DNA of 51,049 bases from an uncultured Coriobacteriaceae bacterium (GTDB lineage Bacteria > Actinomycetota > Coriobacteriia > Coriobacteriales > Atopobiaceae). How positions within the stretch are numbered: the first letter of the stretch is position 1; the number at the start of each line of letters is the position of its first letter. The notes beneath the pieces are model-generated. The model was not told the origin of the DNA. It saw only the letters and a list, made by a program, of their open reading frames with translations, and ran no database searches. This document shows positions 1 to 9,641 of this stretch, in pieces. The position numbers and the translations under genes were made by a program. The stretch covers positions 1 through 51,049 of the forward strand of contig CADAQM010000013.1 in NCBI GenBank assembly GCA_902790135.1. The letters are read 5' to 3'.

Positions 1-342
1 CGCGACCACAGGCGTCATCTCGAAGCCCGCTTGGCGGACGCCGTAATAGATGATCATGGCCTGCACGATCATGGGCGTGTCGCGAAACGCCTCGACATAT
101 AGGGTGGCCGCAATCTTTACCAGTCGGATAACCGCCCGCTTTAACAGCGGATCTCCCGTGCTGCTACCAAGGTCTTGGATGATGCCCACTACATAGCCCA
201 GCACGAAGCCCAGAAGCGTGCCAATAGTGGCTATGTAGAGGGTGAGCCCCGTGCCCTCGATGAACATGCCGAGGTACTTGCGGGTCAGAAACAGCATCCA
301 TTCGATGGAGTTCTGGGGATCAGTGATTTCAAAGAGTCTCAA
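1..342 (-). CDS. Amino-acid ABC transporter permease (N-terminal part, cut by window edge)
   Basis: Inner-membrane permease of a polar amino acid ABC importer (HisM/GlnP-type). The first 114 codons are present and the gene runs off the left edge. A TTG start at 342 is chosen because an AGGAGG lies 7 nt upstream, and the nearby ATG at 347 is followed at once by a stop codon. A hydrophobic segment near residues 28-52 is followed by the family motif EAFRDTPMIVQAMIIYYG, which matches the conserved E-x-F-R-x-T-P-x-x-x-Q signature of this permease family. It lies 80 nt downstream of the binding-protein gene on the same strand, so the two form one transport operon. The substrate is not readable from sequence. 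Confidence 0.85.
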   Translation of the reverse strand, partial: MRLFEITDPQNSIEWMLFLTRKYLGMFIEGTGLTLYIATIGTLLGFVLGYVVGIIQDLGSSTGDPLLKRAVIRLVKIAATLYVEAFRDTPMIVQAMIIYYGVRQAGFEMTPVVA

Positions 343-422
343 TGCATGCCCTCCTCTGCCGAGCTCACCCGATGGGTCACGTGGCTCATGGGATGGGCTT
401 CGGCTGCTCTGTTCCGAAACTG

Positions 423-1298
423 CTAGTTGGCTGCCGGTTGCTGGTCGATGACACGGGCCATGAGCTCGTCCATGGCGTCCTTGTCATCCCAGCCGAGGGA
501 ATCCATCGCCCCTTGGAGGCTGTCGCGTAGCTCGGTGTCATCCTTGCGCGTGGCGATGCAGACGTTGACCATCTCCTCGTCGCCGCTGAAGGTGTCGTCC
601 TCCGACAACGTGATGATCTCGAGGTCATCGTTGGTGAGCAACGCAGACTGGGCCGTGGGGACGTCGACGATGCAGACGTCCGCCACGCCGTTGGACACGG
701 CCATGAAGCACTCGGACGTGGTCTCGTAGTTGCTGCCCGTGTCGGCGCCCTCGATCTGGTCAAGCAGGGGAATCCAGCCGGTGCCCAGCTGCGTCGTCAC
801 CTTGCAGCCGGTTCCCGCAAGGTCGGACAGCCCCTTGACGGAGGCGTACGCCCCGTCCTTCTTGACCACGATGCAGTTGTCGCGATAGTAGTAGGGCTCG
901 GTGAAGGCGTAGGCCATCTCGCGCTCGGCGGTACGTCCCATACCCGCGATGATGCAGTCATAGTCACCCGAGTCCATGGAGATGCCGATGGAAGACCACT
1001 CCACCTTGTGAATCTCCAGCCCCATACCCAGCTCGTCAGCCAACATCTGGGCAACAGCCACGTCGTAGCCATAGGCATAATAATCGCTGCCATAGATGGG
1101 AACAGCCTTGCTGCCATCGGGCGTGGTCGGCTCGTCCTGCGTCCAGTTGAACGGTGCATAGGCGCACTCCATGCCCACACGCAGGGCGGGCGTCTCCTCG
1201 GTCGTGGTCTCTGTGTCGGTCTGGCCGCCACAGCCGCACATCAGGGACGCCAGGGCGGGGCAAGCCAGCCCAAGCTTGAGAAACGATCTGCGATTCAT
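423..1298 (-). CDS. Amino-acid ABC transporter substrate-binding lipoprotein
   Basis: Extracytoplasmic solute-binding protein, family 3 (SBP_bac_3), 291 aa. The ATG at 1298 is chosen because AAGGAG sits just upstream. A longer in-frame reading up to 1562 would run through the terminator hairpin and has no comparable ribosome site. The N terminus NRRSFLKLG matches the twin-arginine signal consensus and is followed by a hydrophobic stretch and a cysteine-rich segment (LMCGCGG) that could be a lipid-attachment site. The mature part begins LRVGMECAYAPFNW, typical of the family. It heads an operon with the permease downstream. A polar or cationic amino acid is a likely ligand (inference). Confidence 0.9.
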   Translation of the reverse strand: MNRRSFLKLGLACPALASLMCGCGGQTDTETTTEETPALRVGMECAYAPFNWTQDEPTTPDGSKAVPIYGSDYYAYGYDVAVAQMLADELGMGLEIHKVEWSSIGISMDSGDYDCIIAGMGRTAEREMAYAFTEPYYYRDNCIVVKKDGAYASVKGLSDLAGTGCKVTTQLGTGWIPLLDQIEGADTGSNYETTSECFMAVSNGVADVCIVDVPTAQSALLTNDDLEIITLSEDDTFSGDEEMVNVCIATRKDDTELRDSLQGAMDSLGWDDKDAMDELMARVIDQQPAAN

Positions 1299-1510
1299 GT
1301 CCTTCTCCTTGTCTTCTCGCTTCCAAAGGACGAAGGACATGTTCACCAAAGGGAGTTGCTTGACCGTAAGCCGTTTGTTGCGGAGAGGGCTTGGTATGGT
1401 TAAGCGTTGTCTTCCAATAGCTTTCGTTAGCGCTCGAATGTGTTGACGGTAGGTTTCGAGGAGTTTTCGCCTAACATCGCCGCAGGTAGAAGCTTTGAAG
1501 AGAAGAGACT

Positions 1511-1537
1511 GCCCCAGGCAAGCGAGTCGCCTGGGGC
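1511..1537 (-). terminator. Hairpin downstream of dapL
   Basis: Perfect 9-bp inverted repeat (1511-1519 with 1529-1537, GCCCCAGGC) with a 9-nt loop, 25 nt past the dapL stop on the minus strand. The sequence after it is pyrimidine-rich but has no clean T run. It probably ends the long gltBD-dapFL transcript before the separate transporter operon. Confidence 0.6.
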
Positions 1538-1561
1538 AGGATTGCTGGGCATTCTTGGCCA

Positions 1562-2746
1562 TCAGCCCAAAAGCGCGAGGAGCCTGCGCGCGGCTTCCTG
1601 GGTGTCCGCACGGTTGCCAAAGGTCGAGAAGCGCAGGTAGCCCTCGCCACAGGTGCCAAAGCCGGCGCCGGGGGTACCCACAATCTGAGCCTCGTTCAAC
1701 AGCAGGTCAAAGAACTCCCAGCTGTCCATGCCGTCTGGGCACTGCACCCAGAGATAGGGGGCGTTGCGTCCACCGCAGTACCATGTGCCCGTCTGGTCGA
1801 GGGCTCGCATGAGCACACGCGCGTTCTCTTTGTAGTACGCGAGGTTCCCCTGCACCTGTCGTTGGCCCTCCGGCGTGAAGACGGCCGCCCCGCCGCGCTG
1901 GATGACGTACGAGACCCCGTTGGTCTTGGTGGTGCGATTGCGCACCCACATGTCGTTGAGGCTCATACCTGCGCACATGAGGTCGCGGGAGATGACGGTG
2001 TAGCCCAGGCGCGTGCCCGTGAAGCCAGCCGTCTTGGAGAGCGAGCAGATCTCGATGGCGCAGGTCCTGGCACCCGGCAGCTCCATGATGCTGTGGGGGA
2101 GGGTGGGGTCCTCGATGAAGGCCTCGTAGGCCGCATCGAAGAGAATCACCGACCCGTGGTCGTTGGCGAAGTCCACCCACCGCTGGAGCTGGTCTCGGCT
2201 GAAGACCGCACCGGTCGGGTTGTTGGGTGAGCAGAGGTAGATGAGGTCCGCCCGCACCTCGTCTGAGGGTTCGGGCAGGAAGCCGTCCGCACGGCTCGAG
2301 GGAAGGTGCACGATGCGCCTCCCCGCAATGACGTTGGCGTCCACGTAGGCGGGGTAAGCCGGCTCGCTTACCAGAGCCGAGCTGGATGCATCGAAGAGGT
2401 CAAGGATGTCGCCCAGCTCGTCGCTTGCCCCGCTCGACACGAACACCTCGTCTTCGGCAAGGCTCACGCCACGACTGCAGTAGTGCTCGGCGATTGCCGA
2501 GCGCAGGAAGGGAGCGCCGCATTCGGGCTGGTAGCCCTGGAAGCGCTCCTTGCTTGCCTGGTCGTCGACCGCACGGTGCAGCGCCTCGATGACCGCATCG
2601 CAGAGGGGCAGCGTCACGTCGCCGATGCCCATGCGCAGGAGGTGCGCTCCCGGATGCTCGGCTTGGTATGCCTCGACGCGCTCCGCGATGTGCGTGAAGA
2701 GGTAGGAGTCCTTGAGCTCGGCATAGTGCCGGTTGGGCGTGATCAC
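1562..2746 (-). CDS. dapL: LL-diaminopimelate aminotransferase
   Basis: PLP-dependent class I/II aminotransferase, 394 aa, converting tetrahydrodipicolinate directly to LL-diaminopimelate with glutamate as amino donor (the short DAP/lysine route). The opening NRHYAELKDSYLF, the SPNNPTGAV motif and the PLP-lysine context SLSKTAGFTGTRLGY (near residue 238) are DapL hallmarks. The start is a GTG at 2746 whose GTGA overlaps the dapF stop by 4 nt, with GGGAGAGG upstream, so the two genes are translationally coupled. The product of this enzyme is the substrate of DapF, and its donor glutamate is made by GltBD upstream in the same operon. Confidence 0.95.
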   Translation of the reverse strand: MITPNRHYAELKDSYLFTHIAERVEAYQAEHPGAHLLRMGIGDVTLPLCDAVIEALHRAVDDQASKERFQGYQPECGAPFLRSAIAEHYCSRGVSLAEDEVFVSSGASDELGDILDLFDASSSALVSEPAYPAYVDANVIAGRRIVHLPSSRADGFLPEPSDEVRADLIYLCSPNNPTGAVFSRDQLQRWVDFANDHGSVILFDAAYEAFIEDPTLPHSIMELPGARTCAIEICSLSKTAGFTGTRLGYTVISRDLMCAGMSLNDMWVRNRTTKTNGVSYVIQRGGAAVFTPEGQRQVQGNLAYYKENARVLMRALDQTGTWYCGGRNAPYLWVQCPDGMDSWEFFDLLLNEAQIVGTPGAGFGTCGEGYLRFSTFGNRADTQEAARRLLALLG

Positions 2747-3534
2747 AGCCGTACCTCTCCCTCGTAGACCGTCTCGGCGGGGCCGGTCATGGTGACCGAA
2801 AAGCCCTCGTCAACCGTTATGCATAGGTCTCCGCCGTCGAGATGCACCGTGATGGCTTCGCCAAACGGACAGAGGCCTTTGCTCACCGCAGCAGCAACGG
2901 AGGCGCAGGCGCCCGTACCACAGGCCATCGTGATGCCACTACCCCGCTCCCACACGCGCATGCGCAGCTCGTGGTCGGAGAGGACTTGTACGAACTCGAC
3001 GTTCACACCTCCCGGAAAGAGCGGGTGGTGCTCGATGAGAGAGCCCAGCTCCGTCACGGGAGCCGTCTTCGCATCGTCGATGAACAGAACTGCGTGGGGG
3101 TTGCCCACCGAGACAGGCGTGCAGGCAACATCCAATAGGACCGTACGGACGATGAGGTCATCCTCTACCTCAGCCGCTCCCATGTCGACCGTTGCGGCAG
3201 AGACGACCCCGTCAGTCACCTGCAACTTCAGCTCCTTCACCCCCGAGAGGGTCTCTATGAAAAGCGTCGTCTTGTTCGTGAGACCACGGTCGTAGACGTA
3301 CTTTCCCACACAACGAATGCCGTTGCCGCACATCATCGCCTCGCTGCCGTCAGCATTGAAGATGCGCATCATGAAGTCTGCGACCTCGGAAGGACAGATG
3401 TAAACCATGCCATCTGACCCCGCGCCAAAGTGCCGGTCGGAGAGTCGCTGCGAGAGTTCGTTAATGTCAGGTGGCACCATCCCGTACACGTAGAGGTAGT
3501 CATTTCCGAGACCGTGCATCTTGGTGAAGTGCAT
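2743..3534 (-). CDS. dapF: Diaminopimelate epimerase
   Basis: Cofactor-independent epimerase converting LL- to meso-diaminopimelate, 263 aa, normal length. Both catalytic cysteine motifs are present: MMCGNGIRC near residue 70 and ACGTGACA near residue 205. The N-terminal HGLGNDYLYV substrate motif is also present. The ATG at 3534 is preferred over the one at 3549 because the GGAGGAGA ribosome site lies between them. It ends in a 4-nt overlap with dapL. meso-DAP feeds peptidoglycan and lysine synthesis. Confidence 0.95.
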   Translation of the reverse strand: MHFTKMHGLGNDYLYVYGMVPPDINELSQRLSDRHFGAGSDGMVYICPSEVADFMMRIFNADGSEAMMCGNGIRCVGKYVYDRGLTNKTTLFIETLSGVKELKLQVTDGVVSAATVDMGAAEVEDDLIVRTVLLDVACTPVSVGNPHAVLFIDDAKTAPVTELGSLIEHHPLFPGGVNVEFVQVLSDHELRMRVWERGSGITMACGTGACASVAAAVSKGLCPFGEAITVHLDGGDLCITVDEGFSVTMTGPAETVYEGEVRL

Positions 3535-3575
3535 AGGCTCTCCTCCCATAGGGACATCGAGGGTAACGGCCTCTC

Positions 3576-5003
3576 CTAGCAGCCGAGCGCGGCGGCGACC
3601 TCTGCGGCGCAGGCAAGGCCATCGGCGATGCTATTCACCACCAGTGAGGATCCACTGCGGCAGTCGCCCGCCAGCCAGACGCGGCCGCCGGCCCAATGCG
3701 CTGCACCACGCGTGGGCAGCTCTATGCCCAGTGCCTCAAAGATCGCAGCTTCGGGGCCGACAAAGCCCATGGCAATGAGTATCAGCTGGGCGGGCAGCGT
3801 TCGCTCGCTGCTCTTGATGCGCTCTGGCTGTCCGGACGACCAGTCGAGCGAGGCCACGCGAAGCCCTGTAGCCGCACCATCGGCCACCAAGACCTCCAGC
3901 GTGTCGACACCCCATTCACGGGGATCATTTCCGAAGACCGCTGCTGCCTCTAGCTGACCGTAGTCGTCCTTGCGTATCGCAGGCCACTCGGGCCAAAGAT
4001 TGTTGTCGCGGCGCTTACGCGGCGGCTCGGGCAGAAACTCCAGCTGCCTCACGCTGCACGCCCCCTGGCGCAGGGCAGTGGCAACGCAGTCGGTACCGGT
4101 GTCACCACCGCCGATTACGACCACATCAAGCCCTGCGGCGCTCACCGCAGGCTCCCCACCGTCAAGCAGGGCATTGGTGGCACTAGTCAAATAGTCAACT
4201 GCAAGTACGACGCCCTCGGCATCCGCCCCGGGCACGGAAAGACGACGGGCTTGCCGAGCGCCGACGGCCACAACCACGGCATCGCTCTCGTCCAGCAGCT
4301 GCGCCGCCACCGTGGTATCGGACGCATCGCAACCGCAGCGCAGTTCGATACCACAGGAGCGCATGAGCTCGACACGGCGCTCGATCACGTCCTTGGGCAG
4401 CTTCATGTTGGGGATGCCGTACATGAGCAGGCCACCGGGGCGACCTGCCCGCTCCACCACGCTCACCCGCATGCCGCGGCGGGCCAGCTCCCACGCACAA
4501 GAGAGGCCCGCCGGGCCCGATCCCACCACGGTCACCCTCGGTGCGTCATCGCCCGCAGGCTCCATTGCCAGTGGCCCCTCCCCGCGGTTCCAAACGTAGT
4601 CCGAGATGGCACGCTCGTTGTCGCGGATGGTCGTGGGGCCGTCATGCAGGCCCAGGTTGCAGGCTGCCTCGCAGAGGGCGGGACACACCCTGCCCGTGAA
4701 CTCGGGGAAGGGGTTGGTGAGTGCCAGACGTTCCGCCGCCTCGTCCCAGAGACCCCGGTACACGAGGTCGTTCCACTCGGGGATGAGGTTGTGCAGCGGG
4801 CAGCCCGAAGGACGTGCGTCACCAAAGCTCATGCCCGCCTGACAGAAGGCGACCCCGCAGTACATGCAGCGGCTGGCCTGAAGGCGCTGCTCTTGGGAGG
4901 CGAGCGGGAGGGCGAGCTCGCCAAAGTCCGCAATCGACTCGTGTGCGTCGCGCATGGCGTGTTCACGCCGGTCCACCTCAAGATATGCTCCTGGTTTTCC
5001 CAT
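3576..5003 (-). CDS. gltD: Glutamate synthase, small (beta) subunit
   Basis: NADPH-dependent FAD/Fe-S subunit of GOGAT, 475 aa. It passes electrons to the large subunit to make two glutamates from glutamine and 2-oxoglutarate. Visible features are the N-terminal cysteine cluster (RCMYCGVAFCQAG and GCPLHNLIPEWNDL, then GRVCPALCEAAC), the FAD fold VTVVGSGPAGLSCAWELARR, and a second dinucleotide fold DVVVIGGGDTGTDCVATAL. The ATG at 5003 is only 3 nt from the gltB stop and its ribosome site overlaps the end of gltB, implying coupled, roughly equal synthesis of the two subunits. Confidence 0.96.
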   Translation of the reverse strand: MGKPGAYLEVDRREHAMRDAHESIADFGELALPLASQEQRLQASRCMYCGVAFCQAGMSFGDARPSGCPLHNLIPEWNDLVYRGLWDEAAERLALTNPFPEFTGRVCPALCEAACNLGLHDGPTTIRDNERAISDYVWNRGEGPLAMEPAGDDAPRVTVVGSGPAGLSCAWELARRGMRVSVVERAGRPGGLLMYGIPNMKLPKDVIERRVELMRSCGIELRCGCDASDTTVAAQLLDESDAVVVAVGARQARRLSVPGADAEGVVLAVDYLTSATNALLDGGEPAVSAAGLDVVVIGGGDTGTDCVATALRQGACSVRQLEFLPEPPRKRRDNNLWPEWPAIRKDDYGQLEAAAVFGNDPREWGVDTLEVLVADGAATGLRVASLDWSSGQPERIKSSERTLPAQLILIAMGFVGPEAAIFEALGIELPTRGAAHWAGGRVWLAGDCRSGSSLVVNSIADGLACAAEVAAALGC

Positions 5004-5006
5004 GGC

Positions 5007-8000
5007 CTAGGCCTCCTTCCTCAGCGCCTCGAAGGCGAGCTCGATGGCCTCCTCGCGGCTCACGCCGCTCGCTTGCTCCTTGTCCGCACGCTCCATGACC
5101 AGGCGATACTCGTGGGGCACCACCTTCACGAAGTGCCTCCGGGCCTCGGCGAACTGGTAGAGCAGCTTGATCCCCCGCGGGCTTGCCGTGCGCTCCACGT
5201 GCTCCTCGATGAGGGTACGCACCTGCTCGAGCTCCGTTTCGGTGGGGCTCAGCAGCTCGACCATGTCCTTGTTGCAGCGGCCGTCGAGCGTGCGGAGCTC
5301 GTCATACACGTAGGCGATGCCACCGCTCATGCCCGCCGCGAAGTTTGCCCCCACCTCACCGAGGATCACGGCGATGCCGCCGGTCATGTACTCGCAGCCG
5401 TGGTTGCCCACGCCCTCCACCACCAGGGTTGCCCCCGAGTTGCGCACGCCGAAGCGCTGGCCAGCGAGGCCGTTGACGAACCCCTTGCCACCCGTGGCCC
5501 CATAGAAGGCCACGTTGCCGATGCTCACGTTCTCGTCGAACTTGTAGGTGGCTGCCGCGTGAGGCCGCACCGACACGATGCCGCCGGAGAGGCCCTTGCC
5601 CACGTAGTCGTTGGCATCGCCCTCGATGTTGAGCGTGATGCCTCGGGGGAGGAAGGCTCCGAAGCTCTGGCCACCCGAGCCCACGCAGTCGATGGTAATG
5701 GCCCCTTCGGGCAGGCCCTCTGGGTGCGCCTTGGTCACCGTCGAGCCGAGCATGGTGCCCACGCAGCGGTTGACGTTGTCGATGTCGGCGTGGAAGTGCA
5801 CTGGCACCATGTGCTCGCGGGCGCTCGCCGTGTGCGGTACGAAGAGCGTGGCGTCGAGCGTCTGCTCCAGATGCAGGTCGGCGGCCATCTCGGGAAGGTA
5901 GCGCACCCCGTCCGCCCCGGGGATGGCCTCGGCCAGCTGGGGCGTCGCCCGGTACAGCAGGGCGGAGAGGTCGCAGCTGTTGGCCTTGTCATGTCCTTCG
6001 ATGACGCGCTGGCGCAGGCATTCGGGATGACCCACCATCTCGTCCACGGTGCGGAAGCCGAGGGCGGCCATCTGTTCGCGCAGGCTCTCGGCGACGAAGG
6101 TCATGAAGTTGACCACGTGCTCGGGCTTACCCGCAAAACGGCATCTCAGGCGCTCGTCCTGCGTGCAGATGCCCACCGGACAGGTGTCCTGGTGGCAGTC
6201 GCGCTGCATGAGGCAGCCCAGTGCAACGAGCGGCATGGTGGCAAAGCCGAACTCCTCGGCCCCCAGCAGGGCCGCCACGGCCACATCGCGGCCGTCCATG
6301 AGCTTGCCGTCGGCCTCGAGGACCACCCGCGAGCGCAGGCCATTGGCCAAAAGCGTCTGCTGTGCCTCGGCCAGGCCCAGCTCCAGCGGGAGGCCGGCGT
6401 GGTATATAGAGTCGCGCGGGGCCGCGCCGGTGCCGCCGTTCGAGCCCGAGACCAGGATCTTTGTGGCCCCGCCCTTGGCCACGCCGGTGGCGATGGTGCC
6501 CACACCCGCCTCGCTCACGAGCTTCACGCTGATGCGGGCCTGCGGGTTGGCGCACTTGAGGTCGAAGATCAGCTCTGCCAGGTCCTCGATGGAGTAGATG
6601 TCATGGTGCGGTGGCGGCGAGATGAGCCCCACACCGGGGGTCGAGTGCCGGATGCGGGCCACCCACGGCCACACCTTGCGCCCGGGCAGGTGCCCGCCCT
6701 CTCCCGGCTTGGCACCCTGCGCCATCTTGATCTGGATCTCGATAGCGCTCGAGAGGTAGCGGCTCGTCACGCCGAAGCGTCCCGATGCCACCTGCTTGAT
6801 GGCCGAATTCATGAGGTCGCCGCTGGGCAGGGGCGTCTCGCGGGCCGGGTCCTCGCCACCCTCGCCGGTGTTGGAGCGGCCGCCCAGACGGTTCATGGCG
6901 ATGGCCAGGCACTCGTGTGCCTCCTGTGAGATGGAGCCAAAGCTCATGGCGCCGGTGTTGAAACGTCGCACGATGGACGAGACGGGCTCCACCTCGTCGA
7001 GTGGCACTGGTCCCGAGGGCAGGGGCACCAGCTCGAGGAGGTCGCGCAGTGAGACGGCCCTATCGGGACGGTGGACCTCCTCGCCAAAGCGGCGGAAGAG
7101 CTTGTAGTCTCCCTCTCGGCAGGCGCGTTGCAGCAGGTAGATGGCCTGCGGAGTGATGAGGTGCTCCTCACCGGCCGGACGCCACTTGGTGATGCCCGAG
7201 CTCGTCAGCTGCGTCGGGGCCGCGCTTGCGGCAAGGGCGCGCGCCTCGTGGTAGCGCTGGTCCGCCTCTTTCTGGGTACCCGCCAGGTCGAGGCCACCGA
7301 TGCGACTTGCCGTACCGGCAAAGCAGCGCTCGACGAGGCTCTCGGCTAGACCGACGATCTCGAAGATCTGCGCGGAATGGTAGCCCTGCATGGTGGAGAT
7401 GCCCATCTTGCTCATGATGGAGACGATGCCGGCCGTGACGGCCCGGTCGTAGTTCCCTCGGGCCTCTTGGGCGGAGAGCTCGAGCATGCCCCTCGCGACA
7501 AGGTCGTCGATGCATTCGTGGGCCAGGTAGGGATGGATGCCACTTGCGGAGTAACCCACCAGTGTCGCATAGTCATGCGGCGAGACGGCGTCGCCGGTCT
7601 CCACGATGAGGTCGGTCTTCATGCGGATGCCAGTGCGGATGAGGTGGTTGTGGATGCTTCCCAACGACAGGAGTGACGGGATGGGTACCTGGCCCTCACC
7701 AGCGCGGTCCGAGATGATGACGATGTTGGCGCCGTCCCGCACGGCAGCCTCGACGGAGCAGTCAAGCTCGCGAAGCGCATGCTCCAGCGCATCGGGGCCG
7801 CTGTCGGCGGGATAGGTCGCCGAGAAGCTTGCTACACGGAAGCCCACGCGCGCGATGCCCCTGATGCGCGCGAAGTCCTCCTCGGACAGGATGGGGCCCG
7901 AGAGGCGCAGGAGGCGGCAGCTGTCGCGGCTGTCTTCCAACAGGTTGCCGTGATTGCCCAGGTAGAGCACATCGGAAGTCACCATGGACTCGCGCAGCGC

Positions 8001-9596
8001 GTCAATCGGCGGGTTGGTGACCTGCGCAAAGAGCTCGTTGAAGTAATCGAAGAAGGAGCGGGGGTGCCGCGAGAGGACCGCCGGGGGCACGTCGGAGCCC
8101 ATGGAGGCCAGGGGGACCGAGCCGGTGGCGGCCATGGGACGCACGACCTCCTCCACGTCGTCGAAGTGGTACCCGTGGCGGGCGAGTCGCTGGGTGAGGC
8201 TCACGTCGTCGGTGCTCGGTTCGTCCCGTGGTGGCAGGGGGAGACTGGCTACGTCGATCGTCTCGGTGTCGAGCCAGCTGCGGAATGGCTTGGCCCGCGC
8301 GTACCCGTCGCGCAGCTCGTCGTTCCAGATTACGCGTCCCTGAGCTGGGTCGACCACGAGCATCTCGCCCGGACCCAGGCACCCCGCCTGCAGGATGATG
8401 CTCGGGTCGATGTCGATGGCGCCGACCTCGCTCGACAGGATGAGGCGGTCGTCACGCGTCACGTAGTAGCGGGCCGGCCGCAGGCCGTTGCGGTCGAGCA
8501 CCGCGCCCATGTGCACGCCGTCGGAGAAGGCGATGGCTGCCGGTCCGTCCCAGGGCTCCATGAGCATCGACTGGTAGGCGTCGTAGCAGCGCCGCGCGTC
8601 GGAGAGCTGGTCGTTGCGCTCCCAGGGCTCGGGAATCATGAGGGTCATGGAGCGGGCGATGTCGCGGCCGTTCATGACCAGGAACTCCAACACGTTGTCG
8701 AGGATGGCCGAGTCGGAACCCTCGCGGTTGATGACGGGCAACACCTTGCGGATGTCCGAACCGAGCACGGGGGAGTAGAGGTGCGGCTCGCGCGCCCGCA
8801 GCCAGTTGACGTTGCCGCGCAGCGTGTTGATCTCGCCGTTGTGGATGAGGTAGCGGTTGGGATGCGCGCGCTCCCAGCTCGGCGTGGTGTTGGTTGAGTA
8901 GCGCGAGTGCACGAGGGCGAGCGAGCTCTCCACTGCGGAGTCGTTGAGGTCGAGGTAGAAGCGGCGCATCTGCGTGGACACCAGCATGCCCTTGTACACG
9001 ATGGTGCGCGAGCTCATGGAGCAGATGTAGAAGATCTTCCCCTCGAGCTCGTGGGAGGCGTCGCCGCGCTTCTCGATGGTGCGGCGACACACGTAGAGCT
9101 TGCGCTCGAAGTCCTCTCCTGCGTCCGTGCCCTGCGGGCGGGCGACGAAGGCCTGCAGGATGGTGGGCATACAGGCGCGCGCGGTGGCTCCGAGGTCGTG
9201 GTCGTCAACGGGTACCTCGCGCCAGAAGAGCACGGGGAGCCCCTCGGTGGCGCATCCGTCCTCGAAGATGCGGCGGGCATCGGCCACCCCGCGCTCGTCC
9301 TGCGGGCAGAAGAGCATGGCCACGCCATAGTCCCCTTCGTCGGGAAGCAGATGGCCGCACTTCTGCGCCTCCTTGCGGAAGAAGCGATGCGGCACCTGAA
9401 AGAGGATTCCCGCACCATCCCCCGTGTTGGGCTCGAGTCCCTTGCCACCCCGGTGCTCGAGGTTAACCAGCACCGAAAGTGCGTCGTCAACCATGCGATG
9501 CGAACGCTCGCCCTTAAGGTGTGCGAGGGCGCCGATGCCGCATGCGTCATGGTCGAATTCCGGTCGATACAGCCCGCTCGTCGCTCGATCTGCCAT
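5007..9596 (-). CDS. gltB: Glutamate synthase, large (alpha) subunit
   Basis: Cytoplasmic glutamate synthase large subunit, 1529 aa, full length. The class II glutamine amidotransferase domain starts at Cys19 (DACGIGALAHLKG), the expected nucleophile after removal of an 18-residue propeptide. The FMN/synthase domain carries PGEGGHLPGRKV near residue 970. The 3Fe-4S cysteines lie around 1120-1140 (CLMQRDCHQDTCPVGIC). The C-terminal glycine-rich GXGXG helix domain follows. The start has a strong GGGAGGAGAGG site. It sits 45 nt after the two AstE/AspA-type hydrolases in the same orientation. Confidence 0.97.
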   Translation of the reverse strand: MADRATSGLYRPEFDHDACGIGALAHLKGERSHRMVDDALSVLVNLEHRGGKGLEPNTGDGAGILFQVPHRFFRKEAQKCGHLLPDEGDYGVAMLFCPQDERGVADARRIFEDGCATEGLPVLFWREVPVDDHDLGATARACMPTILQAFVARPQGTDAGEDFERKLYVCRRTIEKRGDASHELEGKIFYICSMSSRTIVYKGMLVSTQMRRFYLDLNDSAVESSLALVHSRYSTNTTPSWERAHPNRYLIHNGEINTLRGNVNWLRAREPHLYSPVLGSDIRKVLPVINREGSDSAILDNVLEFLVMNGRDIARSMTLMIPEPWERNDQLSDARRCYDAYQSMLMEPWDGPAAIAFSDGVHMGAVLDRNGLRPARYYVTRDDRLILSSEVGAIDIDPSIILQAGCLGPGEMLVVDPAQGRVIWNDELRDGYARAKPFRSWLDTETIDVASLPLPPRDEPSTDDVSLTQRLARHGYHFDDVEEVVRPMAATGSVPLASMGSDVPPAVLSRHPRSFFDYFNELFAQVTNPPIDALRESMVTSDVLYLGNHGNLLEDSRDSCRLLRLSGPILSEEDFARIRGIARVGFRVASFSATYPADSGPDALEHALRELDCSVEAAVRDGANIVIISDRAGEGQVPIPSLLSLGSIHNHLIRTGIRMKTDLIVETGDAVSPHDYATLVGYSASGIHPYLAHECIDDLVARGMLELSAQEARGNYDRAVTAGIVSIMSKMGISTMQGYHSAQIFEIVGLAESLVERCFAGTASRIGGLDLAGTQKEADQRYHEARALAASAAPTQLTSSGITKWRPAGEEHLITPQAIYLLQRACREGDYKLFRRFGEEVHRPDRAVSLRDLLELVPLPSGPVPLDEVEPVSSIVRRFNTGAMSFGSISQEAHECLAIAMNRLGGRSNTGEGGEDPARETPLPSGDLMNSAIKQVASGRFGVTSRYLSSAIEIQIKMAQGAKPGEGGHLPGRKVWPWVARIRHSTPGVGLISPPPHHDIYSIEDLAELIFDLKCANPQARISVKLVSEAGVGTIATGVAKGGATKILVSGSNGGTGAAPRDSIYHAGLPLELGLAEAQQTLLANGLRSRVVLEADGKLMDGRDVAVAALLGAEEFGFATMPLVALGCLMQRDCHQDTCPVGICTQDERLRCRFAGKPEHVVNFMTFVAESLREQMAALGFRTVDEMVGHPECLRQRVIEGHDKANSCDLSALLYRATPQLAEAIPGADGVRYLPEMAADLHLEQTLDATLFVPHTASAREHMVPVHFHADIDNVNRCVGTMLGSTVTKAHPEGLPEGAITIDCVGSGGQSFGAFLPRGITLNIEGDANDYVGKGLSGGIVSVRPHAAATYKFDENVSIGNVAFYGATGGKGFVNGLAGQRFGVRNSGATLVVEGVGNHGCEYMTGGIAVILGEVGANFAAGMSGGIAYVYDELRTLDGRCNKDMVELLSPTETELEQVRTLIEEHVERTASPRGIKLLYQFAEARRHFVKVVPHEYRLVMERADKEQASGVSREEAIELAFEALRKEA

Positions 9597-9641
9597 GACT
9601 GTCCTCTCCTCCCTTGTCCTTGCCTGCTCTCGCCCGATGTC

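Noticed and set aside
1299..1562. N-terminal extension of the substrate-binding protein up to 1562
   Set aside because: It would cross the terminator hairpin, lacks a ribosome site, and destroys the clean Tat-type signal peptide starting at 1298.
4251..6929. A very long open frame (892 codons) on the plus strand, antisense to gltB and gltD
   Set aside because: It mirrors the codon bias of the real genes on the other strand, shows no family motif and no ribosome site. Similar antisense frames at 24262-26352, 40424-42325 and 47219-49477 were rejected for the same reason.
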